The notes under the pieces are model-generated. The model saw nothing but the letters and a program-made list of their open reading frames with translations. It had not been told where the DNA came from and did not search any database. A stretch of 64,000 nucleotides of DNA from Nepenthes gracilis (lineage: Eukaryota; Streptophyta; Magnoliopsida; Caryophyllales; Nepenthaceae), in assembly GCA_033239525.1 (NCBI GenBank), contig BSYO01000003.1, forward strand, positions 26,219,540 through 26,283,539. Reading direction: 5' to 3'. The translations under genes and the position numbers were made by a program. Of the stretch, positions 49,907 through 61,975 are shown one piece after another (the stretch's first letter is position 1; every line of letters starts with the position of its first letter).

Positions 49907-52900
49907 TCACCGTCTACACGTCCATTCAACAACATACTCTTCCACGAGCTCTTCCAGCAGCTTCCCTTCAATTTCCTTGCCCATATCATCAACTTCTGAC
50001 CTCTTACTGTCACCACAACCCTTACACACAACCTCCTTTCTCACCAACCGTTCAACAGGGCTGTTGTCATCCCCACCGCCGCTGCCACCATCACCAGCAA
50101 GGCAGCTTGCCTTGCTGGAAAACCATTTCTGCATCAGGGCCCACACTCCATCATCCTCTACGCACAATGCGTTTTCTAATATCCTGCTGTGGGCTAGGCC
50201 ATGCAGGCCATCCCATTCAGCGCCGTTGGAACCAGCACGCGTGATATTGACTACTGCAGCATTAGTGCAGTCAAACACAAGCATGCTGTTCGATCTCAAC
50301 TGCTGCCGCTTTGCCTCATGCAGAGGCTTGTCCGCAGTTAAGTCCATGTATTTTTCCCTCAGCGAGGGATCTAAAGGACTCTCAGGCGAATGCCACCTGG
50401 AAAAATTGGAGCATAGTTGTGCAATGCTGTGAAGGCCGGCAGCTGATAGCAGTGATTGGACTAAGAAAAGCCATTCTCCTCCGCTGCTGCCGCCATCAAT
50501 GCCTGGAGAGACGAAATGGGTTTTCAATGGATAGGAAGAAGCAGCTTGTTCTGCACAGCATTCGTCCCATGACACAGTACGAGCAATCGATCCGATCAGT
50601 GGTGATTTGTCGATTATGTTGGACTTGCTAAGGCAGAGCAATGGATTTCCTATCGTAGTCAAAAGAAACAGAGAGAAAACGAGCTAAGGATAACCACAAG
50701 GAGAAAGAACTTGCAATTATAGATGTAAATAATGGCTAAGATATATTGTTACAAGATACTTTAATACTGATATTTCCTGATAATACGATGATACTGCAAT
50801 ACGTTGCTATATCAGTGATATTTCGCGATATATAAGTCAACGCAACCCGTCAACTTACGATATTTAGAAATTGTATTTCGTCTGATATATCCAATATTAA
50901 TACGTATTATCTGATTATGTCTACTATTGATATATCTATAACTGATATCAATACTAATATTTTTATCTATAATTGCAATAGACCATGAAAATACCATGTT
51001 GGTTCAGACTGTGATTGCCAGAGGGCCCCAGTTTAAGTTTTTCATCCTCTTCAAATGGTGAATCTAGCACTGAGATTGGACTAGGCTGATCCTGATTCTC
51101 AGCTGGAATTCCATGCGTAGCAGATTTTGACACAGACAATCCTGCCTGCAGGAAACAATGTCAGTGCTTGATAAATGCTTCTAAATTGTAACCCACAGAA
51201 GAGAAAAAAAGGTCCAAAATCTTCTTCTATATCATAGTGTGAAAATCTCAATCTCTACCTTGATAGTAAAGTACGTATAAATGTAGAGAACTTTTATGGT
51301 CATCTCAATGAGGAGGTTTCCATACCCATCTAATGGTAAGAATTAAAATTGGTAAATAAATGATGGAGATCAAATAATTACTTAAATCATTTAATACAAT
51401 CTTTACCATTTATTTATCTAACTTTCAATTCTAACCGTTGGGTAGATAGGAAAACCTTTGCAATAAGAGGATCATAACAACACTCGTAAACGTAGTGCTC
51501 CAAAAAAATAGTCTATGTGCAGCAGATTATCAAATTACAAGAACGTAACCAGTAAAACTGTTTTCTCGGCTGAGCAAGAAAATGTATGCACCTATCAAAA
51601 CCATATATAATAGACCGATTATGTTGGTTTTTTTCTCTCTTTGGGTAGTTAGGGAGTGTGTGTTGTGTGTGGATGAAAAATGTCTTACGTTGAAGATTGG
51701 AAGTCAACTTATATGAGCCTTTGGGCAATGACCCAATAGCTTAGGTACCAACGTCTAAGCATCCAATATATGTGAGGAAGTCCTAAAAATATTCCAGGTG
51801 CCTACACGTGCCTGGGACCTCAAGAAATCCAGAAGTTCTGGAAATTTGAAGCCAGGAGTAACGCACAGTCTCTCTTTTTTTTTTGATTCCTCTGCATCTA
51901 GCAGGAATCTTGAACCTTTGCTAGGAGCCCCATAGCTACACGTGTTCAAACAGGTGATCGATGGTTCACTTTTTCATTAACGATTCAGCCCGATGTTCTC
52001 TCAACAAGCTCGAGTATAATAATAAGCAAGAAGAATGGAATGAAATATTCAACAATATGTCAATATCGGGCCTCCAATATATTTTGATATTTCACCGATA
52101 TGTTAGTGATATTTTCAGCTAGGTTTTTATTAGCAAAAAAAAATTGTATCCACTAACCCCAGAAATGGCAAATGTTGACATGGCCAATACCGATATTTTC
52201 ATCATTGGCAATAAGCCCTACTAACAAAACATGAAGTGTACGTTTTTCGCAACATTATCTCTTCACAGGATGGTCATTTGACTCATTTCAAACATTATTT
52301 ACCACACCAACACAATAGCTACATCGTTCTTCAGAGCTGCTTCCATAAAAGCAGGATATGCATGAACATCCATCATAACTTGTTGCTTCTATTCCCTTGC
52401 TTGAAAATTCCAATTTGAATGCTAGCAAAAATAAAATAAAATAAAACATTGCAATAGAAATATAATTTGGGTTATAATTGATAAATAACAAACAACCAGA
52501 CGCAATTCCAAACTGGGCATCTGACTCAAACCTAAACTTTTCCATCTAATAGGATAATAGAGAAGAGGCAGAGAATACTAGCAAACAATGATTTGGCAAA
52601 GTAGCGCAAAGAAATATCAAGAAGAAGGTTAAAACAAACAATGATGATTTGAACTAACTAACCTGCTGAAAAGATGATACACCTAGTGTGCGTTTTCCAT
52701 CAAGAGCGGGCAAAATGGAGCAGCATGGTGATTCTACAGTAGTAGATGAATCCTCTTCAGAACTAGTGTTCATACATTTAGACATATCATCACCAGTTAT
52801 GGCAGGAGGCACAGGTGATCCTGGAATATCAGCAGTTTTAGTTTGAGAATCATTTTTGTATTCATATTTACCAGACTTCACTTCACCAGATTTCTTACTT

Positions 52901-55485
52901 CTTGGGGAAAATAAACTCATAAACTTCCCCTTAAATGATGAACTTGTACTCTTCACTTTCATCATTGCCTTTGCACTACCCGTGTTGCGAACCTCTGGAC
53001 TTGAAACTTCAACATTCAGTCTACAACCATTAGCTGTCGATGAAGCAGGAAGAGATTTGGACCTCTGGAGGCTTCTGGGAGAGTCCTTCACACTTTCTAC
53101 AATGCCCAAATTGCTATTAAGGCACGAAGTAGACCCTCTGGGTCCTTGAACTTTACTGCAGTCCCCTTCATATCTTTCAGGTTTATTAAAGTCAGAAAGG
53201 GCAAGCATTTCAGCTAGTGTACAAGAGCTTCCCCACATGGGTTCATCCTCTTGTCTACTCCCATTTGACATCATCATGGCCCATCTCTCTGACAGTCGCT
53301 TTCTAGCTTCTCTACAAACAGATGATTCTGGCGTATATGATGCACGGCTAAACGAGGAAGAAGAATATGGGCTGCTGCATCTACGGACATGATCCCATGG
53401 ATGCCTCGTAGTTGGAGACATGACTTCTGAATCACTAAGATTTCCCATGGATTTGTTACATGAACTTTCATTGCCGACGTATCCATTGGAAATCACCGAA
53501 GAAAGTAAAGTTTCATCTCTCCGATTACCAGCCAAATTTTTGCAAATCTGCTGGGTGATCTCCTTTGCCACTTCCCTTGCTTCACGTGTCTCATCATCTT
53601 CTAGTTTCCCTGGGAAGCTTCCTCCATGTAAATTTCTTTGGGATGAAAGAATTGGTGATCCAACTGCTTTGTGGTCATCAATTTTTCCTATGTTAGGTTT
53701 CAATACAACAATTCGGGTTGGTTGAGTTGGAGTATTATCTGGTTTCCAGGTAGGGATACTAGAGGAAAACCCACGCTGGTGGTTGTGCCAACCATTAGCT
53801 CGATAAACCTTGGCCAGTTTCTTTATCTGATTTTCACTCTTCTTTCCTGAAGTAACAAATTTATCATCAAACGCTGGTTTAGATGGTCTAAGAACAATTA
53901 TACGCTTTGTCTCCTGTGGAGAACAAATGGAATGCCCAGCATAAAGATTCTGGGTGAACAAGGAATTTTGCTCTTGAAGAAGCATTATAAATAAATCTCT
54001 GTGGGAATTCAAAACATCCAAAGCATCTTGGAACTCCTTGGTTTGGTGAAGCGCCTCATCCATGGCAAGGCGTTTTAACTCAATAAACTTCTGACGGACA
54101 AAAGCCATCTTTTCATCATTTTTGTTTTCATTACACCTGTCTTTCCATGGTGATACATCTTGAGGAAAATTTCTTCTTTCAAACTGCTGCCTAATTTCAT
54201 AAATATCTCTGCATTTATTCTGTGCTTGGTACTGATGAACCTCACAGTCAATTTCCCTAGAGAAAAAGTCATGTTCTTGCTGCTGAAATCCCATCAGCAT
54301 CTCCGAATGACTATTTCGTGCAAGAAAATCAGAATGGTGTTTATTCACTGCTAAATCAGGCAGCCGCTGCTGCGGAAGAGCATCAAGCCCCATCAACTTG
54401 GCTACCACATTAAGTGGGTTATGTTTCGATTCCAAATCTTTCGACATCTCTTGAGCAATGAGCATCTTCATGGTATTTCCTTCAGAACTCTTCCCTGAAG
54501 CACATCTTCTCGATTCAGAAACTATCTGCATGCAAATAAATCGCAAGTAATATCAGCTTTGAAAACCATGAAAAAGAACAGAATCAGAAAAAATCACACA
54601 CACAGAATGATGGACTCAGAATAGTATGCATCAAATAAACATGAAAGGACAAAGCTCAATTCATATCCATCATCACATGAACTCAAGAAATACCACTTTA
54701 TCCTCTATAACATCACCAATATCACTAGACATCCTCGAGGCATCTGATGTACTTCCAGATGAAGGGGAACCTGCAAGACAATCAGATTAGTTTCAGTGAA
54801 GGCTAGCCCACTACTATTAGTCATAGGAACCAAAAAACCAAAAGAAAGTAACCATACTTTAGAACCATCAACGTAAAGAAAACACTATTTTCCACCATAA
54901 CGTTAATAAACCCCAAAAAAGAAGCTACATGTGAAAGGAAGGAATCAAGCGTATACACTGAATTCAAATTCTGGTTAACCAATTTGGAATTAAGTCCAGT
55001 ATCCAACCACATATAAATGCAATAATTGAATAGAATTGAGTAAGCTCAAAATACAATTGTCACATATAGAACCCAAGGGTAGCAGTAGATAAAGTATCAA
55101 TGGCTTTGTCAACATTTAAGTAACCAAATAGAAGATTTTCCAATCTTTATCTTCTTAATTCTTAAACAACCAGATACTAAATGTTCTTTTACCATGTAAA
55201 AGTAATCATTTTACACCAATATACGACATATGCCTGCTACAAATTAACCATTATTTCACAGTAATAATGCCAGTTATGACAAAACTAAATAGAACTGATT
55301 GCAGTGCTCATAATTCATGATAGGAAAGGAAAGGGGAAATCACCCTCACTATGAGGCTTCTCAGTGAGCAGCCTATTTCCAGCTGTGCTGGATGTTAAAT
55401 CAACGAGATTGACGATTCTTCCAAAGCATCCGGGGATGGGTTTCTCATAATAGTGAACTTTTCCATTAAGCTGAATCCCATTCAT
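49907..55485 (-). CDS. TRM/LONGIFOLIA-type protein (DUF3741/DUF4378)
   Basis: Five minus-strand exons, 55485-55344, 54770-54697, 54525-52663, 51145-50995 and 50649-49907, join in frame through GT-AG introns to 990 residues. The N-terminus reads MNGIQLNGKVHYYEKPIPGC and continues FGRIVNLVDL. Residues ~108-123 hold NPLNVVAKLMGLDALP, the DUF3741/VARLMGL motif. Residues ~190-270 are a charged region rich in Gln, Arg and Glu. Near the end of exon 4 is QPSPISVLDSPFEED, and exon 5 carries the DUF4378-type C-terminus (SPLIGSIARTVSWD, WLFLVQSLLSAAGL, LVFDCTNAAVV, EEYVVEWT). TRM proteins bind the TON1-TRM-PP2A complex and microtubules and control cell shape. The closest Arabidopsis relatives, from memory, are At2g20240/At4g28760 (TRM17/TRM20). 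A leader-intron acceptor lies just before the ATG, at 55494-55495. Gene intact; exact paralogue uncertain. Confidence 0.9.
50735..50985. repeat. GATATATC-type repeat filling TRM-gene intron 4
   Basis: Occupies most of the 345 bp intron between the fourth and fifth coding exons. Contains ACTGATATTTCCTGATAA, TATCAGTGATATTTCGCGAT, CTGATATATCCAATATTAA and TTGATATATC. Same style as the CLASP intron copies. Confidence 0.5.
50996..52662 (-). other. TRM-gene exon 4 and intron 3 region
   Basis: Intron 3 runs from 52662 down to 51146. It holds another GATATTTC-type repeat at 52044-52200 and a short stretch near 51640-51730 (TGTGTGTTGTGTGTGG). No independent gene. Confidence 0.65.
52044..52200. repeat. 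GATATTTC-type dispersed repeat (intron copy)
   Basis: AACAATATGTCAATATCGGG, TATATTTTGATATTTCACCG, ATATGTTAGTGATATTTTCA and CCAATACCGATATTTTC. Related to the copies at 13240, 19675 and 50735. Confidence 0.45.
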
Positions 55486-57090
55486 TTAAACACCTGTCAA
55501 TACAAAATTCAAAAGTCAACCACATTTGCATCTCGTTATTTATGTTTTCTCATCTCTATCTTTCGCTTCAAGACAAGGAGAAAAAGGCAGCACCAAAAAA
55601 ACCAAAGCAGGAAATTAGCAAACATTTACATCATTTCAAAACACAAAGTGGGTGGAGGAAGAAGGCCAATAGATGAATGGAAGTAAACTAGGAAAAAATT
55701 AATCTGAAGAAAGGGCAAGAAGAAAAAAGTTTTGAAAGCATCCGTGATGACAGTGGATCCAAATTTAGCTTACAGCCAGAAACACAACAATGGGTTATGA
55801 GTTAACGACAAGTATATTTTTTAAAAAATATAATAGCTAAAAACAAACGATTTTCAGAAAGTACAACCCAAACAAGCATTGGCCAAAGAATCCAACGAAT
55901 AAGATTTTTGTTAGAACATAACGAATAAAGAAAATTTTGATATCATAGCAGCAATAGCATATGCAAATGGTGAGACAGTAGTTAATTTTTGGGTAAGTAA
56001 ACAACGGGGTAGTTGCAAAGAGGAAGGAAGATGATGAACCAGATAATGCTATTTTTTGACTCTAGATTAGAGAAAGAACCAAGGAGACCCAACTTTTGTC
56101 CCAACAGTTAAACAAAAAACTCTCATTTTTTCGAATTCTCAAAATTTACCCTAACAAGAGCAGACGCTAAAAAATCCTCCGTAAGGAAGAAAAATCTGCC
56201 AAAGCAAAAGAAAGGAGAGTGAGAAAAGGAGGAATTCATTCACTTGAAGGAACAATCCGAACAGCATATATCCCATACACAACAAGAAAGAGTCATAAGA
56301 GGACGATGACCAATAATAATCGAGACTGATCGACTGCTTGGCAGTAAGTTTCAGCAATAACAACCCAAGGAAACTTCAAATCAAAGTGAAACCAACTCCA
56401 AGATAGTCAAAGTCTAGGAAAACGACTGATTAACAACTAATCACATCATTAAACCATGCACATTTATCTCATAACCACACTCACCAGAACAAATTGCTAA
56501 AATGATCAAACAATCAACGAGAGCTAAAAAAGGACTTGAAAATCAATCCGAAATAAGAGTGTCGAGAGTTAGATTAGAACAAAAAGGGAGGGATAATGAA
56601 CGACAAACTTGCGTTCAAAAAAAAAAAAAAAAAAGCCGAGCTACAGGCGAAAAGCAAAGTAAGATAGAGAAAGTACGTAAATAGAAGGAATAGGAATCAT
56701 ATCATCTTTACAAAAGGCCAACCGGGGAGAGATTGGCAGAGGAGAGTAAAAGGCCAAAGGAATTTCTGGCAAAGAACTAATAATGAAGAGAGAGAATCCA
56801 CAGATCGAAAAATGCAATGCCTCTCGAAACCTTCAGTAGCAACAAGTGAGCCGTTAGAAAGAGAATGGAACCGTATGAGTTATGGAGTGGAAGACGTTGT
56901 TGCCGGCATCTGACATTGTTGGAGGAGAACGAGAGCAAGCCTGTGTGGTGACGGAAATGCAGCGGAATCGACGATGGTGGGGCGCGGAACTTGGGAAGTG
57001 AGCGGTTCTCTGGGGAAAGGCATTGGTAGTTTTTTTTGTCTCTGTCACACACTCTGTCCTCACCGACCGCGTCGGACTCGACATGCCATC
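55486..57090 (-). other. Leader, leader intron and promoter side of the TRM gene
   Basis: A splice acceptor (TTGACAG, AG at 55495-55494) just before the coding start implies a non-coding first exon upstream. The best candidate is the GC-richer block at about 56870-57085, whose short minus-strand frames (70-91 codons) look like leader sequence. The donor was not fixed. An A17 run lies at about 56617-56634. Confidence 0.5.
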
Positions 57091-57559
57091 ATTTAATTCT
57101 GGTTCATTAATGAGAATCGAGTACGCGAAGAAATTACAGAGACGGAGGAGAGAGATATTAATGTAAAAAATAAAAACAATATTTGTGGAGATAAACGATA
57201 ATGTGAGAATATTTTTAATGTTTATCTTGCAATTCAGTCCTCCTGCTTCTGGTTATTTATCGTTCGTCCTTCATTTGTCCTTTTGTTAACATGAAATATT
57301 TTTACCATCATTTTATGGATTTTGGTGAGTGCAATTATTAATAGGCAAATATAAAAAAAAGTCACCAAAGCCATAATAAGAAGTGGACTGGACAACATTG
57401 AGGTCCAAGAACATACAAGTCCAATGTCCCATTCTTTGAACTGCTCCATTTATTGAAATGTTGAGTCAGGTATTCCATTCAAATTAATTTTGAAGGTCTT
57501 TAACTATTTTAATTAAAATTTTTGAAAACCTTAGTCGTAAAGTTGATCTTATCTAATAT
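57091..57559. other. Intergenic DNA between the TRM gene and a retroelement
   Basis: Presumed promoter of the minus-strand TRM gene on the left, grading into the Tat-type LTR on the right. No motif I would stand by. Confidence 0.4.
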
Positions 57560-58133
57560 GACATTATAAGACATAAAAAACGGTTATCTAGGCATCATAT
57601 AAAAGGAAAAGAATATTCAAGATAAAAGGCAGGATGAAAAAGGGGGCACTTGACTACTTTTCAATGAAAATCCCTTACTTGGACTGTTGTATGGACATAG
57701 ACTGCACTAAAAACACTTGAACCAAAAACTCATTTTGATTTTCTCCTTAAAAATTTTCTCTCTATTATTTGAAGGAGAACTGATTTGAGTATCAGAGTGC
57801 CTTTCGGGGCGTAAGCTCCGATTGTATTCTAATTCTTTGTTTAGTTGTGGTACGTAGGTCTTGGATTGTCAAAGACGGAGTGGAGATCCAACTCACAAAG
57901 TGAACGTGATTGAAACCTATTACGAATCCAAATTCTTAGTATGCATCATTAGTACCGTCTGTGGGAAGCCTGAACAAAAGCCAACTTACCACCACACTCA
58001 TTCAACCATGGTGAACACCAGAAGTCACACCAACGCACCCGGAGATGTAACTTTCCCCGGCAATGACCCTCAAGTAGGTAGTCTTGGGAAAGACCGAAGA
58101 TGATCTTGATAGAAACTATGAACAATTGAATGT

Positions 58134-59185
58134 GTGAACATGGCAAAGGCGTTCCAAACCATTTGTACCCAATTGGGACAACAACAACAAGTAATCCCAC
58201 AAGTAGTTCCAGTTTCAATAGCAAGCACTCCTACTCGGAAAGGAGCCCAGAGGAGGAGACGCCTAGTGAGAAATGCAGACCAGCCTGTGGACCAAGTAAG
58301 GGAGCATTCCAATAATAGAGATGGAGGCTGTTCGCGGTTAGAAGGTAGGTTAGGCCCAAGATCTGAGGAGGAAAGCCCTGAGCAGCGTAATCCTCATTAT
58401 TCGAGGAACGATCAGAGACCTCCTGATCACGATGGAGGCTCCAGCAACATACTGCCTTCTGAAGAAAGTCATCATTCTAATCGGCCAAACCATCCAGAGT
58501 TGAGGAATTACCTCAACGAAAAGAGATCGGCAGTTACCGCTGCCTATCATGCAGATGACAGGTTCGAGAAAGACTGGCAATGCAAGTTTGGTGATAGTGC
58601 AGATAGGCACTACGCATATTTGAGAATATCTCCTTTTACGATGGAGATCAGAACTTGTTTACTACCTCATAAATTCAAAATGCCTATGCTGGAAGTCTAC
58701 GACGGAAGTGGTGATCCAATGGATCACTTAGACAGCTTCCATACACACCTAAGATTTCAAGGTCTGGACGAAATGAGTATGTGTCAGTGTTTTTCCCTGA
58801 CACTGAAGGGAGATACTCGAATTTGGTTCCATAATTTGTCACCAAATTCAATTCAGTTGTTTGAGAAATTAGCGGATTATTTTCTACCTCACTTTACCTC
58901 TAGTAGGAGGATCAAAAAATAACCTTGGCACTTAGCTCGTATCAAGTAAGGGCTAAGAAAAGTTTGAAGAGCTTTTTGGGTAGATTTACTACAGAAGTCC
59001 GGTGGATTCCCCGGCTTACTAATGAGGTTAAATTGAACACATTTATGAACACTTTGGAGTCTAATGACTTTTTTAAACATCTAGCCCACAAGAATCCCAA
59101 AATATTTTCAGAAGCAGTGGCCATCACTCGAGCTTATATAGTAGTGGATGAAGGCGAACGAGGCAAAGAAGCCAAGACAAGATGA
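58134..59185 (+). pseudogene. Tat-type gag relic with frameshift
   Basis: Reads MLEVYDGSGDPMDHLDSFHT and LTLKGDTRIWFHNLSPNSI, the classic plant retrotransposon gag domain (PF03732 type), to a stop at 58920-58922. The gag similarity continues in another frame from ~58918 (SFLGRFTTEV, EAVAITRAYI), so there is a one-base shift at the A run 58914-58919. Not expected to make a functional protein. Confidence 0.75.
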
Positions 59186-59722
59186 TCGCTCACAATACAG
59201 ACCAGATGGGAAGAAGAGGAGCAGAGATCGTATTGACTCGTGTAGCCCGAACTAGTAGTCCGGGTTTGAGCCAAGAGCTCAAAAGGAATATAAGCTCATA
59301 AACTTGACCCCGCTGAATGACTCTAGGGCAAATATTCTTATGAAGATTAAAGATGAGACGTTTCTAAGATGGCCAAATCCAGTCAAGAACCTAGAGGAAG
59401 GTAATCAATCCAAATCTATGATTACCATCAATCTCAGGGGTACAACACAGATAAATGCAGGACTTTGTAGAGAGAGATTGAGAAGCTCATAAAAAAGGGA
59501 CACCTCAAAAAATTTGTGAAGAATTCAGGACAAGTTAGAAGAGAGGAGGGAGAAGAATAGTGAGATCAGTGGCGCCCAAGGAACAGAGTAGTAGTAGGAG
59601 TGGTTAATATGATATCAGCTTATACTGTAGAAGAAGCACACTTTGAATCAGGTAGCTGATGTAGGGATAAAAGGCAAAGGGTAGAAAGTAGAAATGATGT
59701 AATTTGTTTTGATGAGAACAAT

Positions 59723-60244
59723 ATGAGCCATGTACAAGTTCCCCATCCACTTGTAGTAACTGTTCTCGTTTTAGATGGTAAAATTAATTATCAACTGAAA
59801 CGAGTCTTCTTTGATAATGAAAGCAGTAGCAATTTGCTCTACATGAATGCCTTCTTCAAGCTAGGATTAAAGAAAAGTCAATTTAAACCTGTCAGTGGAC
59901 CCCTCTATGGACTAAATAATGAATCAGTGTTAGTCGATGGAACAATTCAACTAGAAGTCATGTTGGGAATACATCCCAAGACAGCAACTCATGTACTCAC
60001 CTTTCTGATGGTAGATTTATCTTCAATTTATAATGCCATATTAGGCCAGTCATGTCTAACGACCTTTGGGGCAGTAATGTCAATTTTACACCTAAAGATG
60101 AAGTTTTCAACATCATTAGGTGTTGGTGAATTCATGAGTGATCAAGTCACTGGCCATTCTTGTTACTTAACGCAAGTTACTCAGACAATTCCAGAAGGGT
60201 CAGTTGAAGACTTGAACTACCGAGATGAACTGACGTTACAGTAG
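59723..60244 (+). pseudogene. Tat-type aspartic protease relic
   Basis: Open for 173 codons. RVFFDNESSSNLLYMNAF corresponds to the V.ID.GSS.N.L protease core of Tat elements (an N now stands where the catalytic D-x-G glycine is usual), and SIYNAILGQSCLTTFGAV to the NAILGRP.L block. It is separated from gag and reverse transcriptase by stops. Confidence 0.7.
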
Positions 60245-61975
60245 GCCCAGTCTGGTGAAATGAGTGAGCATATTCTTCTTGACCCAAATGATCCAGAGAA
60301 GTATGTACAAATAGGGAGCTCTCTTTCTGGACAGTTGCGAGATCAACTTATTTCTTTCCTCCAACAAAATGCGAACATATTCACGTGGTCTCCTGTTGAC
60401 ATGCCCAAATCCCGATAGATTTGATGGTACACAAGTTTGGACTTGATCCTAATCACAAGTCGGTCAGATAGAAACGGAGAAATCACTCCGTAGAAAAACT
60501 TATTGTAATCCGTGAGAAAGTGAGAAAGTTGATCGATACCAGATTCATAAGAGAAGTCTAGTATCTTGACTGGCTCTCCAACGTAGTACTCGTGAAGAAA
60601 AGTAATAGAAAATAAAGAATGTACGTGGACTTCACCAATTTGAATAAGACTTGTCCTAATGACAGTTACCCGCTACCTAAAATACATACGTTGGTGGACT
60701 GCATAGCCGAGCATGAACTACTAAGCTTCATGGACGCTTATTCTATATATAACTAAATCAGGATGAGTCAGGAAGATGAGGAATATACTTCTTTCTTGAT
60801 TGATCAGGGCACTTACTGTTATAAGATGATGCCTTTTGATCTCAAAAATGTATGAGCCACTTATCAAAGGCTGGATAACAAAATATTTGAGGCTCAAATT
60901 AGTAGAGGTTTACGTGGACAATATGCTTGTGTAAAGTAAGGTCACGTGAGACCACATCCAAGATTTGAAGGAAACCTTCGAGGTACTCCAAAAATATCAG
61001 ATGAAGTTGAACCCAACTAAGTGTATTTTCTAAGTAACCTCCGAAATGTTCTTAGGCTTCATAGTCTCACAGCGTGAGTTTGAAACCAATCCTAAGAAAA
61101 TAAAGGCCATAATAGATATGATACCACTAGCGACAGTAAAAGATATCCAAAGATTAATTAGGAGGTTTGCTGCCCTATCTTGATTTCTGGCCAAGTCAAG
61201 AAGAAATGCCTCCCTTCTTAAAAGCTTTAAGGGGTACGAAAGTAAATGGTTTTATCTGGACATCTGACTACTAGACTACTTTTCAAGAATTAAAGGACTG
61301 TCTATCTAGTCTTCCTCTATTGACTTCACCTAAGTAGGGTGAAGATTTATATCTATACCTAGCCGTTTCGAAGACGGCGTTGAGTTCAGTTTTGATTCAA
61401 GAATAATCAAATGGGTAATGGCCAATGTACTATGTCAATAAGATATTGGTGAACGCTGAGACTCGTTACTCCCATGTAGTGAAAATGGTTTTGGCACTTG
61501 TTGATTCAACCCGAAAATTACAACCATATTTTCAGGCTCGTTGGATAATTATTCTCACTGACTAGCTTTTAAAAGTTGTGTTACAAAGACCTAATATGTC
61601 TAGAAGATTAATGATGTGGGTCCTAGAATTGGGTGAGTTTCACATTGAGTTCAAGTCGAGACCAACTAACAAAGGTTAGGATTTGGCAGACTTCATCGTT
61701 AAAACTATAACCCCGATTGCGACCAATTTTGTTGGAAATAAAGACATCTACCAGACGGTGATCTACCTTGTTGGACTTTATACGTTGACGAGTCATCGAC
61801 ACAATCCGAAAGTGGAGCCAGAATTGTTATGAGGACTCCAAATAGGAAAGAAATCAGTTATTCCCTGAGGCTTGGATTTTCGGCGACTAACAACATCGCA
61901 GAATATGAGGCCTTACTGGTGAAACTCAAGTTGGCTAGAGAGTGTTTAGCAAAGCAAGTGATCGTGTACAATAAC
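60245..61975 (+). pseudogene. Tat-type reverse transcriptase and RNase H relic, truncated
   Basis: YVDFTNLNKTCPNDSYPLP, FMDAYS and FLIDQGTYCYKMMPFDLKN mark reverse transcriptase (60610-60850). The RNase H region follows (~61340-61680), then a second RNase H with NNIAEYEALL (61890-61919). Many in-frame stops. It ends abruptly at 61975 at the start of a foreign LTR. Confidence 0.8.

Larger units (their letters stand above)
57560..61975 (+). mobile_element. Broken Tat-clade Ty3/gypsy retrotransposon
   Basis: Order is 5' LTR (left edge uncertain, right edge ~57944), primer-site region, gag, protease, reverse transcriptase, RNase H and a second RNase H. GTACCGTCTGTGGGAA at ~57951 resembles the GCCGTCTGTGGGAA that follows Tat-type LTRs, and GATTTGAGTATCAGAGTGCC near 57782 resembles the conserved Tat LTR signal. 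A second, archaeal-like RNase H is a Tat-clade hallmark. The element stops at 61975, where another LTR has inserted; integrase and 3' LTR are not in view. Confidence 0.8.

Noticed and set aside
49890..50631. Long plus-strand frames (180 and 106 codons)
   Set aside because: They lie opposite the last TRM-gene exon, whose minus-strand protein matches the family.
56777..57084. Minus-strand frames of 76 and 91 codons upstream of the TRM gene
   Set aside because: Better explained as its non-coding first exon; no family match and no link to the coding exons.
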